Shown here: piece by piece, positions 24,290-34,676 of the stretch
How positions within the stretch are numbered: position 1 is the first letter of the stretch
How the letters are laid out: each line of letters begins with the position of its first letter
Source: JAXDMK01 sp963790325
Lineage (GTDB): Bacteria > Actinomycetota > Acidimicrobiia > Acidimicrobiales > AC-14
Reading direction: 5' to 3'
DNA length: 64,000 nucleotides
Assembly: GCA_963790325.1 (NCBI GenBank)
Contig: CAWBNY010000002.1
Location: 124,001 to 188,000 of the forward strand
Program-made: the position numbers and the translations under genes
The notes under the pieces: generated by a model
Seen by the model: the letters and a program-made list of their open reading frames with translations, nothing else
What the model was told of the DNA's origin: nothing
Databases searched by the model: none

Positions 24290-25915
24290 CGCGCCGTCGT
24301 CGGAGGCGAGGACGATCTCGCCGGTGACGCCGGGGATGGGCCGGGGCTCGGGCGAGAAGTCGCAGGCGATGGAGAAGGGCCCCCGCTCCAGGACAAGCCA
24401 GCGCCCGTCCTCGTCGAAGCGGACGGCGAGGCCCTCGAAGCTCCCCGACGACAGGGCCGGCTCCGACCGCCGCAACCGGATGAGGCGGCGGTGCCAGTCG
24501 AGCATGTCCCGGTGCCGCGGTTCGTCGAGCTCGTCCCACGCCAACCGGGAGGCCTCGAACGTCTGGGGCGACTGGGGGTCGGGCACGTCCTCCGGCGACC
24601 AGCCGAAGGCGGCGAACTCCCGCCGCCGGCCTTCGCTCACCAGCCGGCCCAGCTCGGCGTCCTCGTGGTCGGTGAAGTAGAGGAACGGCGTGCCGGCGGC
24701 CCACTCCTCCCCCTGGAAGAGCATGGGGACGAAGGGCCCCAGGAGGACGAGGGCGGCCGCCGCCTTCAGCGGACCCGGCCCCGCCAGCATCGACGACCGC
24801 TCGCCGGTGGCCCGGTTGCCGACCTGGTCGTGGGTCTGCAGGTACCCGAGGAACCGGACCGCGTCGAGGCCCACCGGCGCCCGCCCGTGGCGGCGCTGGC
24901 GGAACCGCGAGTGCTGCCCGTCGTAGACGAACGCCTGGCGGAGGGCCTTGGCCAGGTCGGCCAGCGAGCCGAAGTCGGCGTAGTAGCCGGTCCGCTCGCC
25001 GGTGACGACGGCGTGGAGGGCGTGGTGGAAGTCGTCGCTCCACTGGGCGTCGATCCCGAACCCGGCGAGCACCCGGGGATCGTTGAGGTCGCTCTCGGCC
25101 ACGAGGAACCCGTCGCCCCCCACGGCGACCGTCAGCTCCTCCAGGATGTGGGTGGCGGAGGTGTCGAGGATGGCGTGGACCGCATCCAGCCGGAGGCCGT
25201 CGGCGTGGTAGTCCCGCAGCCACATGCGGGCGTTGTCGACCACGAAGGCCCGCACCTCGTCGCTCCCCGGCCCGTCGAAGTTCACCGCCTCGCCCCACGG
25301 GGTGTGGAAGCGGTCGGTGAAGTAGGGCCCGAACTCCCGCAGGTAGTTCCCGGCCGGGCCGAGGTGGTTGTAGACGACGTCGATCACCACCGCCAGGCCC
25401 CGGCCGTGGGCCGCGTCGACCAGCCGCTTGAGGCCGTCGGGACCGCCGTAGGCGGCGTGGGGGGCGTAGAGGTCGACCCCGTCGTATCCCCATCCCCACC
25501 GTCCGGGGAACTGGTTGACGGGCATGAGCTCGACCACGTCGACGCCCAGGCCGACCAGGTGGTCGAGGCGGGCGACGGCCCCGTCGAAGGTCCCCTCGGG
25601 GGAGAACGTGCCCACGTGCAGCTCGTAGACGACCGACCTCCCGTCGAGCGGCGGCGGTCGCCACGCCCCGTCGGTCCACGGGAAGGCGCCGTGGTCGACG
25701 GCCCGGGACAGCCCGTGCACGCCGTCCGGTTGCCACCCCGAGCGGGGGTCGGGCCGGACCGGCCCCCCGTCGAGCGAGAACCCGTAGCCGGCGACGGGAC
25801 CCGGTTGGTGGGGCGAGCGGAACCAGCCCCCCTCGTCGGGCCCGTCCATCGCCACCCGCCGCCCGCCGGTCACCAGCTCGACCCGCCCCGCCCGGGGGGC
25901 CCAGACCGCGGTCAC
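24263..25915 (-). CDS. treZ: Malto-oligosyltrehalose trehalohydrolase
   Basis: A 550-residue GH13 enzyme that releases trehalose from maltooligosyl-trehalose. After an N-terminal carbohydrate-binding domain the barrel motifs are clear: VYELHVGTFSPEGTF, VDVVELMPVNQFPGRWGWGYDGV, VVIDVVYNHLGPAGNYL, LRLDAVHAI (nucleophile Asp) and VAESDLNDPR (acid Glu), then LQTHDQVGNRATGER. It starts at GTG in a four-base overlap with treY, so both are made together. treX/glgX is not in the window. Confidence 0.95.
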   Translation of the reverse strand: MTAVWAPRAGRVELVTGGRRVAMDGPDEGGWFRSPHQPGPVAGYGFSLDGGPVRPDPRSGWQPDGVHGLSRAVDHGAFPWTDGAWRPPPLDGRSVVYELHVGTFSPEGTFDGAVARLDHLVGLGVDVVELMPVNQFPGRWGWGYDGVDLYAPHAAYGGPDGLKRLVDAAHGRGLAVVIDVVYNHLGPAGNYLREFGPYFTDRFHTPWGEAVNFDGPGSDEVRAFVVDNARMWLRDYHADGLRLDAVHAILDTSATHILEELTVAVGGDGFLVAESDLNDPRVLAGFGIDAQWSDDFHHALHAVVTGERTGYYADFGSLADLAKALRQAFVYDGQHSRFRQRRHGRAPVGLDAVRFLGYLQTHDQVGNRATGERSSMLAGPGPLKAAAALVLLGPFVPMLFQGEEWAAGTPFLYFTDHEDAELGRLVSEGRRREFAAFGWSPEDVPDPQSPQTFEASRLAWDELDEPRHRDMLDWHRRLIRLRRSEPALSSGSFEGLAVRFDEDGRWLVLERGPFSIACDFSPEPRPIPGVTGEIVLASDDGAVLVTRTVA

Positions 25916-28575
25916 TGGCGCACCAGCAGGGCCGTCGGGAAACGGGCCAGCAGGTCAGCGACGCCGACCCGCCCGCCCTCGACCTGCGACCCGCCCAAGG
26001 CGTCGATCCACCGCCCACCGGGCAGGTCGACCGCGGTGTCGCCCCACCCACCGCCCCGGGCCAGGCGCACGGCCAGGCGGGGCGCGACCACCGCCACCTT
26101 CCCGCCCCGCACGAACCCGACCACGTGACCGGCGGCCGACCCGGAGGCGGCCAGCCGCTGGTAGCCCCCGGCCGCGAACGCCTCCGGGTGCCGGCGGCGC
26201 ACGGTGAGCGCCCGCCACACGGCCCACAGCTTGGGCGCCCCCTCGCCGGCCAGGGCCCACACGCCGGCCGCGTCGAGGGCCCGGATCTTCTCCAGCAGGC
26301 GGCGGCGGGCCTGGTAGTCGACCGGGCGGCGGTTGTCGGGGTCGACCAGGCTGAGGTCCCACACCTCGGTGCCCTGGTACAGGTCGGGGACGCCGGGTGC
26401 GGTGAGCTTGAGCAGGGCCTGGGCCACCGAGACCACCCGTCCCGGCTCGACCAGGGGCGCCACGAACCGGGCCAGGTCGGCGGTGAAGTCCTCGTCGGCC
26501 AGCACCGCCTCCACGAACCCCTGCAGGGCGGCGTCGTAATCCGGCGACGGGTCGATCCACGACGTGTGCTCCTTGGTTTCCCGGGACGCCTTCTCCATGT
26601 AGGCCGTCGCCCGCGCCGGGTCGAGGGGGTGGGCACCGACCAACGTCTGGTAGAGGAGGTACTCGGAGTTGGCGTCGGGCGGCCGGTGGCGGGCGTTCAT
26701 GGCCCTCCACCGGCGGACGGCGTCGGCCCACTCCGACGGGACCTCGGACAGGAGACCGATGCGGGCCCGCACGTCCTCGCTGCGCTTGGTGTCGTGGGTC
26801 GACGTGGCCAGCATGGTGAGGGGCCAGTCGGCGGCCATCCGCCGGTTGAACGAGTGGAACTCGTCGACCGACGTCCCGAACCGGCCCGGCTCCCCACCCA
26901 CGTCGTTGAGGCCGACCAGCCGGTGGTAGCGGTAGAAGGCGGTGTCCTCCACCCCCTTGGCCATCACCGGGCCGGTGAGCTGCTGGAACCGCAGCGCGAA
27001 GTCGGCCTCGGCGTCGCCCGGGACCTTGAGCAGGAGCAGGTCGCACAGGAAGGCGAACAGCTCGGGGTCGAGCTGGGGCCGCCGGTGGGCGGCGGCGTCG
27101 ACCGCGGCCTGCACCACCGCCTCGTCCGCCGGCGAAGGCGGCTCTCCCGGCCGGAGGTAGGTGCGGTACACGGGGAAGCAGGCCAGCACCTCCCACAGGG
27201 CCTCGTGGAGGTCGCGGCGGGTGTAGTCGCGGTACCGCCGGTGGCGCTCGCAGACCGAGCCTAACCGGCTCACCAGCCGGTTGACCTCCGATCCGAGGAC
27301 TTCTCGGAGGACGAGGTTCTTGCCCTCGGAGACCGCGTCGTCCCAGGTCAGGGGGATGATCTCCCGGTAGAGGTCGGTGAGGGGGGCCTCTCCCGCGGGG
27401 TCGACGAACAGGCCCGCCACCACGTTCAGGAAGTCGTAGCCGGTCGTGCCGGCCACCGGCCACGACGACGGCAGGACCTCGTCCCGCCCGAGGATCTTCT
27501 CCACCACCACGTAGGCCCCATCCGTCTCCTCGTGCAGCCGGTGGAGGTAGGCGGACGGGTGGCGGAGGCCGTCGATGTGGTCGACCCGCAGCCCGTCGAC
27601 CCGGCCCGCGGCGAGCAGCTCCAACATCTTCTCGTGGACGGCGGTGAAGATCCGGCGCTTCTCGGTGCGCAGGCCGATGAGGGTGGGGACGTCGAAGAAG
27701 CGCCGGTAGTCGAGGTCCTGGCCCGCCGCCCGCCAGAAGGCGAGGCGGTAGTTCTGGCGTTCGAGGAGGGCGTCGAGGGCGTCGTGGTCGTCGTTGGTGG
27801 CGGCCACCGCCCCGTCGACGGCCCGGACCAGGTGGGCGTTCTCGTCCAGCAGGCGGGCGAGCTGGCCCAGGAGGACCTCCTTGTCCCGGTGGCGCTCGAT
27901 GACGCTCTCCTCGTCGGTGGCGTTCGCCGGTGGGAGGCGGCCGAGGGCCACCGCCAGGCTGGCCAGCTCGTCCGACCCGAACAGCTCGGCCGTGCGCCCC
28001 AGCAGCTCGTCGAGGGTGCGGGGCGATATCGGGACGACGTGCTCGAAGTACCGGACGACGAAGCTGGCTCCGTCTCGGTCGAGACGGAGCTCGCCCGCCT
28101 CCAGCACCCGCCCGTAGTGGTCGCCCAGGAAGGGGAGGAGGACCTTCTGGTGGGACGCCCCCTCCGTCTCCCAATCGATGTCGAAGGCGGCCGCCCACCG
28201 GCTGGACGGGCCGTTCTCGAGGACGTCCCACCACCAGGCGTTGGCCTCGGCGATGGCCATGTGGTTGGGGACGATGTCGACGATCTGGCCCAGGTCGCGG
28301 CCGGCCAGGGCCGCCGACAGGCGCTCGTGGCCGGCCTCGCCCCCGAGCTCGGCGTTGAGCCGGGAGTGGTCGATGACGTCGTAGCCGTGGGTCGAGCCGG
28401 CCGCCGCCTGCAGGATCGGCGAGAGATAGACGTGGCTCACGCCGAGGTCGGCCAGGTAATCCACGATGCCGACCGCGTCGTCGAACGTGAACCCGGCGTG
28501 AAGCTGGAGGCGGTAGGTGGCCCGCGGTGGTCCCGGTGGTCGCATCCCGCCCGACCGTACCCGTGAGGTCGCCAT
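25912..28575 (-). CDS. treY: Malto-oligosyltrehalose synthase
   Basis: A GH13 enzyme of 887 residues from the ATG at 28575 that turns the reducing end of maltodextrin into a trehalose unit. It begins with the family-typical RATYRLQLHAGFTFDDAVGIVDYL and shows IVDIVPNHMA, GLRVDHIDGLRHP (nucleophile region), YVVVEKIL (acid) and LATSTHDTKRSEDVRARI. ATGs 9 bases upstream or 30 bases downstream are other possible starts. With TreZ it makes trehalose, a stress protectant, from glycogen. It is divergent from the DNA ligase gene. Confidence 0.95.
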   Translation of the reverse strand: MATSRVRSGGMRPPGPPRATYRLQLHAGFTFDDAVGIVDYLADLGVSHVYLSPILQAAAGSTHGYDVIDHSRLNAELGGEAGHERLSAALAGRDLGQIVDIVPNHMAIAEANAWWWDVLENGPSSRWAAAFDIDWETEGASHQKVLLPFLGDHYGRVLEAGELRLDRDGASFVVRYFEHVVPISPRTLDELLGRTAELFGSDELASLAVALGRLPPANATDEESVIERHRDKEVLLGQLARLLDENAHLVRAVDGAVAATNDDHDALDALLERQNYRLAFWRAAGQDLDYRRFFDVPTLIGLRTEKRRIFTAVHEKMLELLAAGRVDGLRVDHIDGLRHPSAYLHRLHEETDGAYVVVEKILGRDEVLPSSWPVAGTTGYDFLNVVAGLFVDPAGEAPLTDLYREIIPLTWDDAVSEGKNLVLREVLGSEVNRLVSRLGSVCERHRRYRDYTRRDLHEALWEVLACFPVYRTYLRPGEPPSPADEAVVQAAVDAAAHRRPQLDPELFAFLCDLLLLKVPGDAEADFALRFQQLTGPVMAKGVEDTAFYRYHRLVGLNDVGGEPGRFGTSVDEFHSFNRRMAADWPLTMLATSTHDTKRSEDVRARIGLLSEVPSEWADAVRRWRAMNARHRPPDANSEYLLYQTLVGAHPLDPARATAYMEKASRETKEHTSWIDPSPDYDAALQGFVEAVLADEDFTADLARFVAPLVEPGRVVSVAQALLKLTAPGVPDLYQGTEVWDLSLVDPDNRRPVDYQARRRLLEKIRALDAAGVWALAGEGAPKLWAVWRALTVRRRHPEAFAAGGYQRLAASGSAAGHVVGFVRGGKVAVVAPRLAVRLARGGGWGDTAVDLPGGRWIDALGGSQVEGGRVGVADLLARFPTALLVRQ

Positions 28576-28629
28576 CGGAAGCAAGGGCCTCGGCGAGGTG
28601 GGAGGACCTCCGGTAGCCGACCGGCTTCA

Positions 28630-29706
28630 ATGGGATCCGTGGATCTCCCCGTCATGCCGCCGGTCAAGCCGATGCTGGCCAAGCTCGCCCGCGATCTGCC
28701 GGCCGCAGGTGGGATCGTCTACGAGCCCAAATGGGACGGTTTCCGGGGGATCGTGTTCCGCGACGGCGACGAGGTGGAGATCGGCAGCCGCAACGAGAAG
28801 CCCCTGACCCGGTACTTCCCCGAGCTGGTCGACCCCATCCGGGCCCAGCTGCCCGACCGGTGCGTGGTCGACGGCGAGATCGTCATCGCATCCCCCGGCG
28901 GGCTCGACTTCGAGGCGTTGCAGCTCCGCATCCACCCGGCCGAGTCCCGCATCCGGATGCTGGCCAAGGAGCTGCCGGCCTCGTTCGTGGCCTTCGACCT
29001 GCTCGCCCTGGGCGACGACGACCTGCGGGCCCGCCCCTTCTCCGAGCGCCGGGCCCGGTTGGAGGAGGCGCTGGCGGGCGCCACCTCACCCATCCACCTC
29101 ACCCCCGCCACCGACGACCGGGCGGTGGCCGAGGAGTGGTTCGACCGGTTCGAGGGGGCCGGCCTCGACGGGGTGGTGGCCAAGCCCGTCCACCTCCCCT
29201 ACCGGGAGGACGAGCGGGTGATGCTCAAGGTGAAGCACCAGCGCACCGCCGACTGCGTGGTGGCCGGGTTCCGCTGGCACAAGAGCGGACCCGTCGTGGG
29301 GTCGCTCCTCCTCGGCCTGTACGACGCCGGCGGCGGGCTGCACCACGTGGGCGTGGCCGCCGCCTTCACCATGGCCCGGCGCAGGGACCTGGTCGAGGAG
29401 CTGGCCCCCTACCGGGAGAACGCGCTCGACGGCCACCCGTGGGCCGACTGGGCCGAGTTCATGACCGCCTCCGGGGGCCAGGTGCCGGGGATGGGCAACC
29501 GGTGGAACGCGGGCAAGGACATGTCGTGGGAGCCGATCCGGGCCGAGCTGGTGGCCGAGGTCGCCTTCGACCACATGCAGGGCCAGCGCTTCCGCCACGC
29601 CACCCACTTCCTCCGCTGGCGCCCCGAGCGCGACCCTCGCACCTGTACCTACGACCAACTCGAGGTGGCCGTCCCCCAGGAGCTGGCCGAGGTGTTCGGC
29701 GCCTGA
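28630..29706 (+). CDS. ATP-dependent DNA ligase (LigC-like)
   Basis: A 358-residue ATP-dependent ligase with nucleotidyltransferase domain (about 1-210) and OB domain. Motif I is EPKWDGFRG with Lys34 as the adenylated residue; motif III is VAFDLLAL; motif IV GLDGVVAKP; motif V MLKVKHQRTADCVV. The size and the PPVKPMLAKLA start resemble mycobacterial LigC, a backup repair ligase, rather than LigD (no nuclease or polymerase domain). No ku or primase gene is adjacent. An ATG at 28654 is an alternative start. Confidence 0.92.
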   Translation: MGSVDLPVMPPVKPMLAKLARDLPAAGGIVYEPKWDGFRGIVFRDGDEVEIGSRNEKPLTRYFPELVDPIRAQLPDRCVVDGEIVIASPGGLDFEALQLRIHPAESRIRMLAKELPASFVAFDLLALGDDDLRARPFSERRARLEEALAGATSPIHLTPATDDRAVAEEWFDRFEGAGLDGVVAKPVHLPYREDERVMLKVKHQRTADCVVAGFRWHKSGPVVGSLLLGLYDAGGGLHHVGVAAAFTMARRRDLVEELAPYRENALDGHPWADWAEFMTASGGQVPGMGNRWNAGKDMSWEPIRAELVAEVAFDHMQGQRFRHATHFLRWRPERDPRTCTYDQLEVAVPQELAEVFGA

Positions 29707-29736
29707 TCCGGTCCCGCGGCCACCGCCGGGGAGAGC

Positions 29737-32526
29737 ATGCTGGGGGGCGTGAGCCTGATCCTCGGCCGGCAGCGCGAGCTCGACCTCCTGGCGGCGTGGC
29801 TGGATGCCGCCGCCGGCGGTGCCGGCCGGCTCGTGCTGTGCGCCGGCGAACCGGGCATCGGCAAGACCCGCCTGGCCCAGGAGCTGGCCGGTCACGCGCT
29901 GGCGGGGGGGAGGACGGTGGTCTGGGGACGGTGCGTCGAGGCCGAGGGGTCGCCCCCGTTCTGGCCGTGGCGCCAGGTGCTGCGCACCCTGGGCACGGAC
30001 CCCGGGGCGGTGGTCGTGGCCGGCGACGTCGGGTCGCCCGCGGACCGGTTCCGGGTCGTCGACGGCGTGGCCGAGACGGTGCAGGCCGCCGCGGCCAGGA
30101 CCGGGGGCGCCCTGGTGGTGATCATCGACGACGCCCACCGGGCCGACGAGCCGTCGCTTCTCGTCCTCCGCCACCTGGCCGATCGGATCGCCGCCAGCCG
30201 CCTCCTCGTGTTCGCCACCTTTCGCGACGTCGAGCCGGCTCGGGTCCTCCCCCGCGTGCTCCCCGAGCTCCTGCGGGCCCCGGCCACCGAGCGCCTCGAC
30301 CTGCGGGGTTTCGGGCTGGAAGAGGTGCGCCAGCAGCTGGGGCCGGCTGCCGCCGATGCCGGCGCCGTGCTCGAGCTCACGGGCGGCAACCCCCTGTTCG
30401 TCCGGGAGGTGGCCCGGGCCATGGTGGACGGCACCTGGCGAGCCGACCGGCCGCCCCGGACGGTGCTCGACCTGGTCGCGGCCCGGCTCGCCGGCCTCTC
30501 CGCCGGGTGCCGCCGGCTGGTGCAGGCGGCGGCGGTGGTCGGCCGCGACTTCTCGCTCCCCCTGGTCGCGACCGCCCTCGGCGAGGCGGTCGAGGGCTGC
30601 CTCTCACTGGTCGACGAGGCGCTGGCCTACGGCCTGGTCGATCGGGTGGGCGAAGCCGGCGACTACCGCTTCGTCCACGCCCTGACCCGGGACGCGGTGG
30701 TTGCGTCCCTCACCACCCCCGACCGGATCTCGCTCCACCGGGCGGTGGCCGAGGCCACCGCCGCGACCTTCGCCGGCGACCTGTCCGACCACCTGGGCGA
30801 CATCGCCCGCCACTGGGCCGAGCTGGCCCCCTTCGGCGAAGGCGCCACCGCCCGCCGGTGGGCGATCCGAGCGGCTCAGGACGCGGCCCGCCGTCTGGCC
30901 TTCGAGGAGGCCGTCCGGCTCTACCGGGCCGCCCTCGAGCTCCCCGTGGCCTCCCTCACCGACGCCGACCGGTGTCGCACCCTCATCGCCCTGGGCCGGG
31001 CCGCCTCCTCCGCCGGCGACCTCCGGGCCTGTGTCGGTGCCGCCCGTGCCGCCGCCGACGCGGCCCAGGCGGCGGCGTCGCCGGAGCTGTTGGGGGAGGC
31101 GGCCCTCGTCCTCGAGGTCACGGCCGACCCGGCGGTCAACGCGGTGGCCGAGCAGTTGCTCGAGCGGGCCCTCGGGGGGCTGGCCGAGGAGGCCGACGAC
31201 GGGCTGCGGGCCCGCCTGCTCGCCCAGCGGAGCCACCTGGCGTACTACGACGGCGACGACCAGCGGGTCGGGTCCCTGAGCGCGGCGGCCGTCCGGCTGG
31301 CCCGGGCGGCGGACGACGATGGCGCCCTCGCCGACGCGCTGCACGCCCGCAAGGAGGCCTGCCCGGGACCGGCCGGTCGATCGGAGCGGATGGCCATGGC
31401 CGCCGAGCTGCAGGACCTGGCGGTCCGCACGGGCTCGGCCCGCAGCGCCATGACGGCCGAGCTGTGGCGGGTCGAGGCGTTCATCGAGGGCGGCGAGCTG
31501 GCCCAGGCGGCCGATCATCTGGGCCGGCTCCAGGCGGCAGTGGAGCGGGTGGGAGGGCCGGTCAGCGCCTGGCACCTCGACCGGGTGGGCGCCTGCATCG
31601 CCCAGGGCCAGGGCCGCTACGCCGACGCCCTCGTCCTCGGCCGGCGCGGTTTCGAGCGTATGCGGACGGTCGAGCCGGGTCCGGCCCGGGGCGGGTACTT
31701 CGCCCTCCAGTGCGCGGTCGCAGGCCATCTCGGCATCTCCGACGAGCTGGACCAGCTCGTCGAGCGTCCGTTCGCGCCGCTGCCCCGGTTCACGACCATG
31801 GGCCCCCTCATGCGCGCCTTCCTGCTCGTGTCCGCCGGGCGGTTCGACGAGGGAGCGGCGTCGTACCGGCAGGCGGGGCCCCCCGAGACCTGGTCGCTGC
31901 CGGCCTTCTACGTCCTTCCGGCGTCGGTCTGCGGCACCCTCGCCGCCGCCGCCCTCGGCCGCCATGACGACCTCGCCGTCCTCCTCGAACGGCTGGATCG
32001 GTTCCGGGGCGATTACGCCGCCGGGGACGGAGTTGTCTTCCTGGGCCCGATCGAGTTGGCCTTGGGCCGGGGGGCGGCCGCCCTCGGGCAGCACGACCGG
32101 GCTGTCGACGACCTCACCACCGCCGTGGTCCAGGCCGACCGGGCCGGCGCCCGCGGGTTCGTGGCCGAGGCCGCCTTCCATCTGGCGGTGACCCTCGTCG
32201 CCCGTGGCCACCCCGGCGACCGGGATCGGGCGCGGGCCGCGGCGGCTGACGCCGATCGCCTGGCCCGCCTCCTCGGCATGACCGCCTACCTCGGCCGTAC
32301 CGCAGCCCTGGTCGCCCAACTCGGTGCCGGAGACTCGGTGCTCAGCCCCAGGGAGGTGGAGGTGGCCAAGCTGGTGGCGGAGGGCCTCACCAATCGTCAG
32401 ATCGCCCACCGGCTGGTCATCTCCGAGCGCACCGCCCAGAACCACGTCCAGCACATCCTGGTGAAGCTCGGCTTCACCACCCGCAGCCAGATCGCGGCCT
32501 GGAGCGCGGCCGAGCAGGGACGATGA
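29737..32526 (+). CDS. LAL-type LuxR regulator with AAA ATPase domain
   Basis: A 929-residue large ATP-binding LuxR regulator. Walker A is GEPGIGKT (37-44); Walker B lies in LVVIIDDAHRADEPSLLVLRHLADRI; a long alpha-helical repeat region (about 330-850) follows; the C-terminal LuxR helix-turn-helix is LSPREVEVAKLVAEGLTNRQIAHRLVISERTAQNHVQHIL. Such proteins are activators. It stands upstream of the small ABM-like protein and the RsbW-like/sigma pair, making it a candidate controller of that stress locus. Confidence 0.92.
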   Translation: MLGGVSLILGRQRELDLLAAWLDAAAGGAGRLVLCAGEPGIGKTRLAQELAGHALAGGRTVVWGRCVEAEGSPPFWPWRQVLRTLGTDPGAVVVAGDVGSPADRFRVVDGVAETVQAAAARTGGALVVIIDDAHRADEPSLLVLRHLADRIAASRLLVFATFRDVEPARVLPRVLPELLRAPATERLDLRGFGLEEVRQQLGPAAADAGAVLELTGGNPLFVREVARAMVDGTWRADRPPRTVLDLVAARLAGLSAGCRRLVQAAAVVGRDFSLPLVATALGEAVEGCLSLVDEALAYGLVDRVGEAGDYRFVHALTRDAVVASLTTPDRISLHRAVAEATAATFAGDLSDHLGDIARHWAELAPFGEGATARRWAIRAAQDAARRLAFEEAVRLYRAALELPVASLTDADRCRTLIALGRAASSAGDLRACVGAARAAADAAQAAASPELLGEAALVLEVTADPAVNAVAEQLLERALGGLAEEADDGLRARLLAQRSHLAYYDGDDQRVGSLSAAAVRLARAADDDGALADALHARKEACPGPAGRSERMAMAAELQDLAVRTGSARSAMTAELWRVEAFIEGGELAQAADHLGRLQAAVERVGGPVSAWHLDRVGACIAQGQGRYADALVLGRRGFERMRTVEPGPARGGYFALQCAVAGHLGISDELDQLVERPFAPLPRFTTMGPLMRAFLLVSAGRFDEGAASYRQAGPPETWSLPAFYVLPASVCGTLAAAALGRHDDLAVLLERLDRFRGDYAAGDGVVFLGPIELALGRGAAALGQHDRAVDDLTTAVVQADRAGARGFVAEAAFHLAVTLVARGHPGDRDRARAAAADADRLARLLGMTAYLGRTAALVAQLGAGDSVLSPREVEVAKLVAEGLTNRQIAHRLVISERTAQNHVQHILVKLGFTTRSQIAAWSAAEQGR

Positions 32527-32628
32527 GTACCCCGATGAGTCATCCGGCGGATGGCGGCGAGGGGTCGTTTCCTTAGCGTTCGTCCTGCGGCCAGCAAGTC
32601 GCAACTCACCCGAGGAGGAACGAACGCC

Positions 32629-32922
32629 ATGCAGTGGATCACCGTCGCCACCCCGTCGTTTGCGTCGATCGAGCAGGTCGACCAGGTCATCGCCCAGCTG
32701 GACGGGCCCCCGGAGGGCCTGGAGGCCCGCTACGTCGGCACCGCCGCCGACGGCACCCTGCGGGTCGTCTCCTTCTGGCAGTCCAAGGCCCACGCCGAGC
32801 GCTTCCTGACCGAGAAGCTGGGGCCGGCGGTGGCCCGGGCCCTCGGCCCCGAGCCGTCCGGTGCGGCCGACCTGGTGGGCATCGAGGTGCAGCGGGCCTA
32901 CGTGGCCCAGCCCGTCGGCTGA
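32629..32922 (+). CDS. Small dimeric alpha-beta-barrel-like protein
   Basis: A 97-residue protein of unknown role. The pattern MQWITVATPSFASIEQVDQVIAQLD, LEARYVGTAADGTLRVVSFWQSKAHAERFL suggests a ferredoxin-like alpha/beta barrel such as seen in antibiotic-biosynthesis monooxygenase or EthD-type proteins; this is a fold guess. Start and Shine-Dalgarno (GAGGAGG, 10 bases before the ATG) are convincing. It lies 100 bases after the LAL regulator gene. Confidence 0.7.
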   Translation: MQWITVATPSFASIEQVDQVIAQLDGPPEGLEARYVGTAADGTLRVVSFWQSKAHAERFLTEKLGPAVARALGPEPSGAADLVGIEVQRAYVAQPVG

Positions 32923-32948
32923 GCCCTCGGGCGAAACAATGGTTCCCG

Positions 32949-32994
32949 GGTGGCGCAGGAGGGAAGACTGTGAACCAAGCCCTCCTGCGTCACC
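32949..32994 (+). terminator. Strong 15-base-pair hairpin upstream of the RsbW-like gene
   Basis: GGTGGCGCAGGAGGG (32949-32963) pairs with CCCTCCTGCGTCACC (32980-32994) in RNA over all 15 positions, with a single G-U pair, closing a 16-base loop. It lies 26 bases after the small gene's stop and ends nine bases before the next ATG, so it is either a terminator or a leader structure affecting translation of the RsbW-like protein. No T-run follows. Confidence 0.7.
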
Positions 32995-33003
32995 CCCAAC
33001 CCA

Positions 33004-33393
33004 ATGCCCTCGACTCAAGCCACCGGTCAACCGGCACACGTTCCGCTGTCCTCCTCGCCTGGCGAAGCCCGCCAGGAGCTGCGGACGATGTTGACGGGGA
33101 GCCGCTGGTGCCGGCACATCGACGCAGTGGTGCTGGCCGTCCACGAGGCCCTCACCAACGCCGAGCGCCATGGTGGGGGCGTCGTCCGGGTCCACGCTGC
33201 GGTCGAGGACGGGACGCTGGTGGTCGAGGTGCGCGATCACGGCGGAGGCTTCGATCTCCGAGAGGCACTGGCCGACGACCCGATGGCGGAGAACGGCCGC
33301 GGCCTGTGCCTCATGCGCCAGATCGCCACCCGGCTGGAGACGGAGCGGGACGGCCCCGACTTCTGCCTCCGCCTCCGTTTCGACCCCCCCTGA
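33004..33393 (+). CDS. RsbW-like serine kinase/anti-sigma (HATPase_c)
   Basis: A 129-residue GHKL ATPase. The N-box is VHEALTNAERHG, the G1 box DHGGGFD and the G2 box NGRGLCLMRQIA, the minimal set seen in RsbW/SpoIIAB-type anti-sigma kinases. Such proteins bind a sigma factor and phosphorylate an anti-anti-sigma protein. A sigma-70 factor gene follows 45 bases later, but it is RpoD-like, not SigB/SigF-like, so the pairing is inferred. No STAS antagonist is nearby. The ATG at 33004 has no visible Shine-Dalgarno sequence and abuts a strong hairpin. Confidence 0.85.
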   Translation: MPSTQATGQPAHVPLSSSPGEARQELRTMLTGSRWCRHIDAVVLAVHEALTNAERHGGGVVRVHAAVEDGTLVVEVRDHGGGFDLREALADDPMAENGRGLCLMRQIATRLETERDGPDFCLRLRFDPP

Positions 33394-33438
33394 GCCGCCG
33401 CCGGTTGGTAGGTTCCCAAGGACGACAAGGAGGTCGCG

Positions 33439-34377
<939 letters not shown>

Positions 34378-34400
34378 TCGCACCGGCTCCGGGGTACACG

Positions 34401-34661
34401 GTGGCCATGAGCGCGGGGGACGTGAGGCTGGTGGCCCGGGCGTTGGCCCTGGTGGTGTCGACGGTGCCGGAGGGCGTGGCGGTGGCCGAGCTGGCCGACG
34501 CCGCCGGCCACGACCGCCGGCTGCTGCACCAGGCCCGGGAGGAGTGCCGGCTCTCGTCGTCGGGCCGCTCGGACATGCCCGAGCTGGCCCGGGCCATGCA
34601 GTTCCTGGACGCGGCCGCGGCGGTGGCCGCCGCCACCGCCGCTTCGCTCCTCGCCGTCTGA
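34401..34661 (+). CDS. Hypothetical small protein
   Basis: An 86-residue Ala-rich protein of unknown function. The middle (VPEGVAVAELADAAGHDRRLLHQAREECR) could be a short helix-turn-helix, and the end (FLDAAAAVAAATAASLLAV) is a hydrophobic helix that might insert in the membrane. It starts 24 bases after the sigma factor gene on the same strand, so it may be part of that transcript. A start at 34407 is also possible. Confidence 0.5.
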   Translation: MAMSAGDVRLVARALALVVSTVPEGVAVAELADAAGHDRRLLHQAREECRLSSSGRSDMPELARAMQFLDAAAAVAAATAASLLAV

Positions 34662-34676
34662 CCGGCCGGGCGCGCC

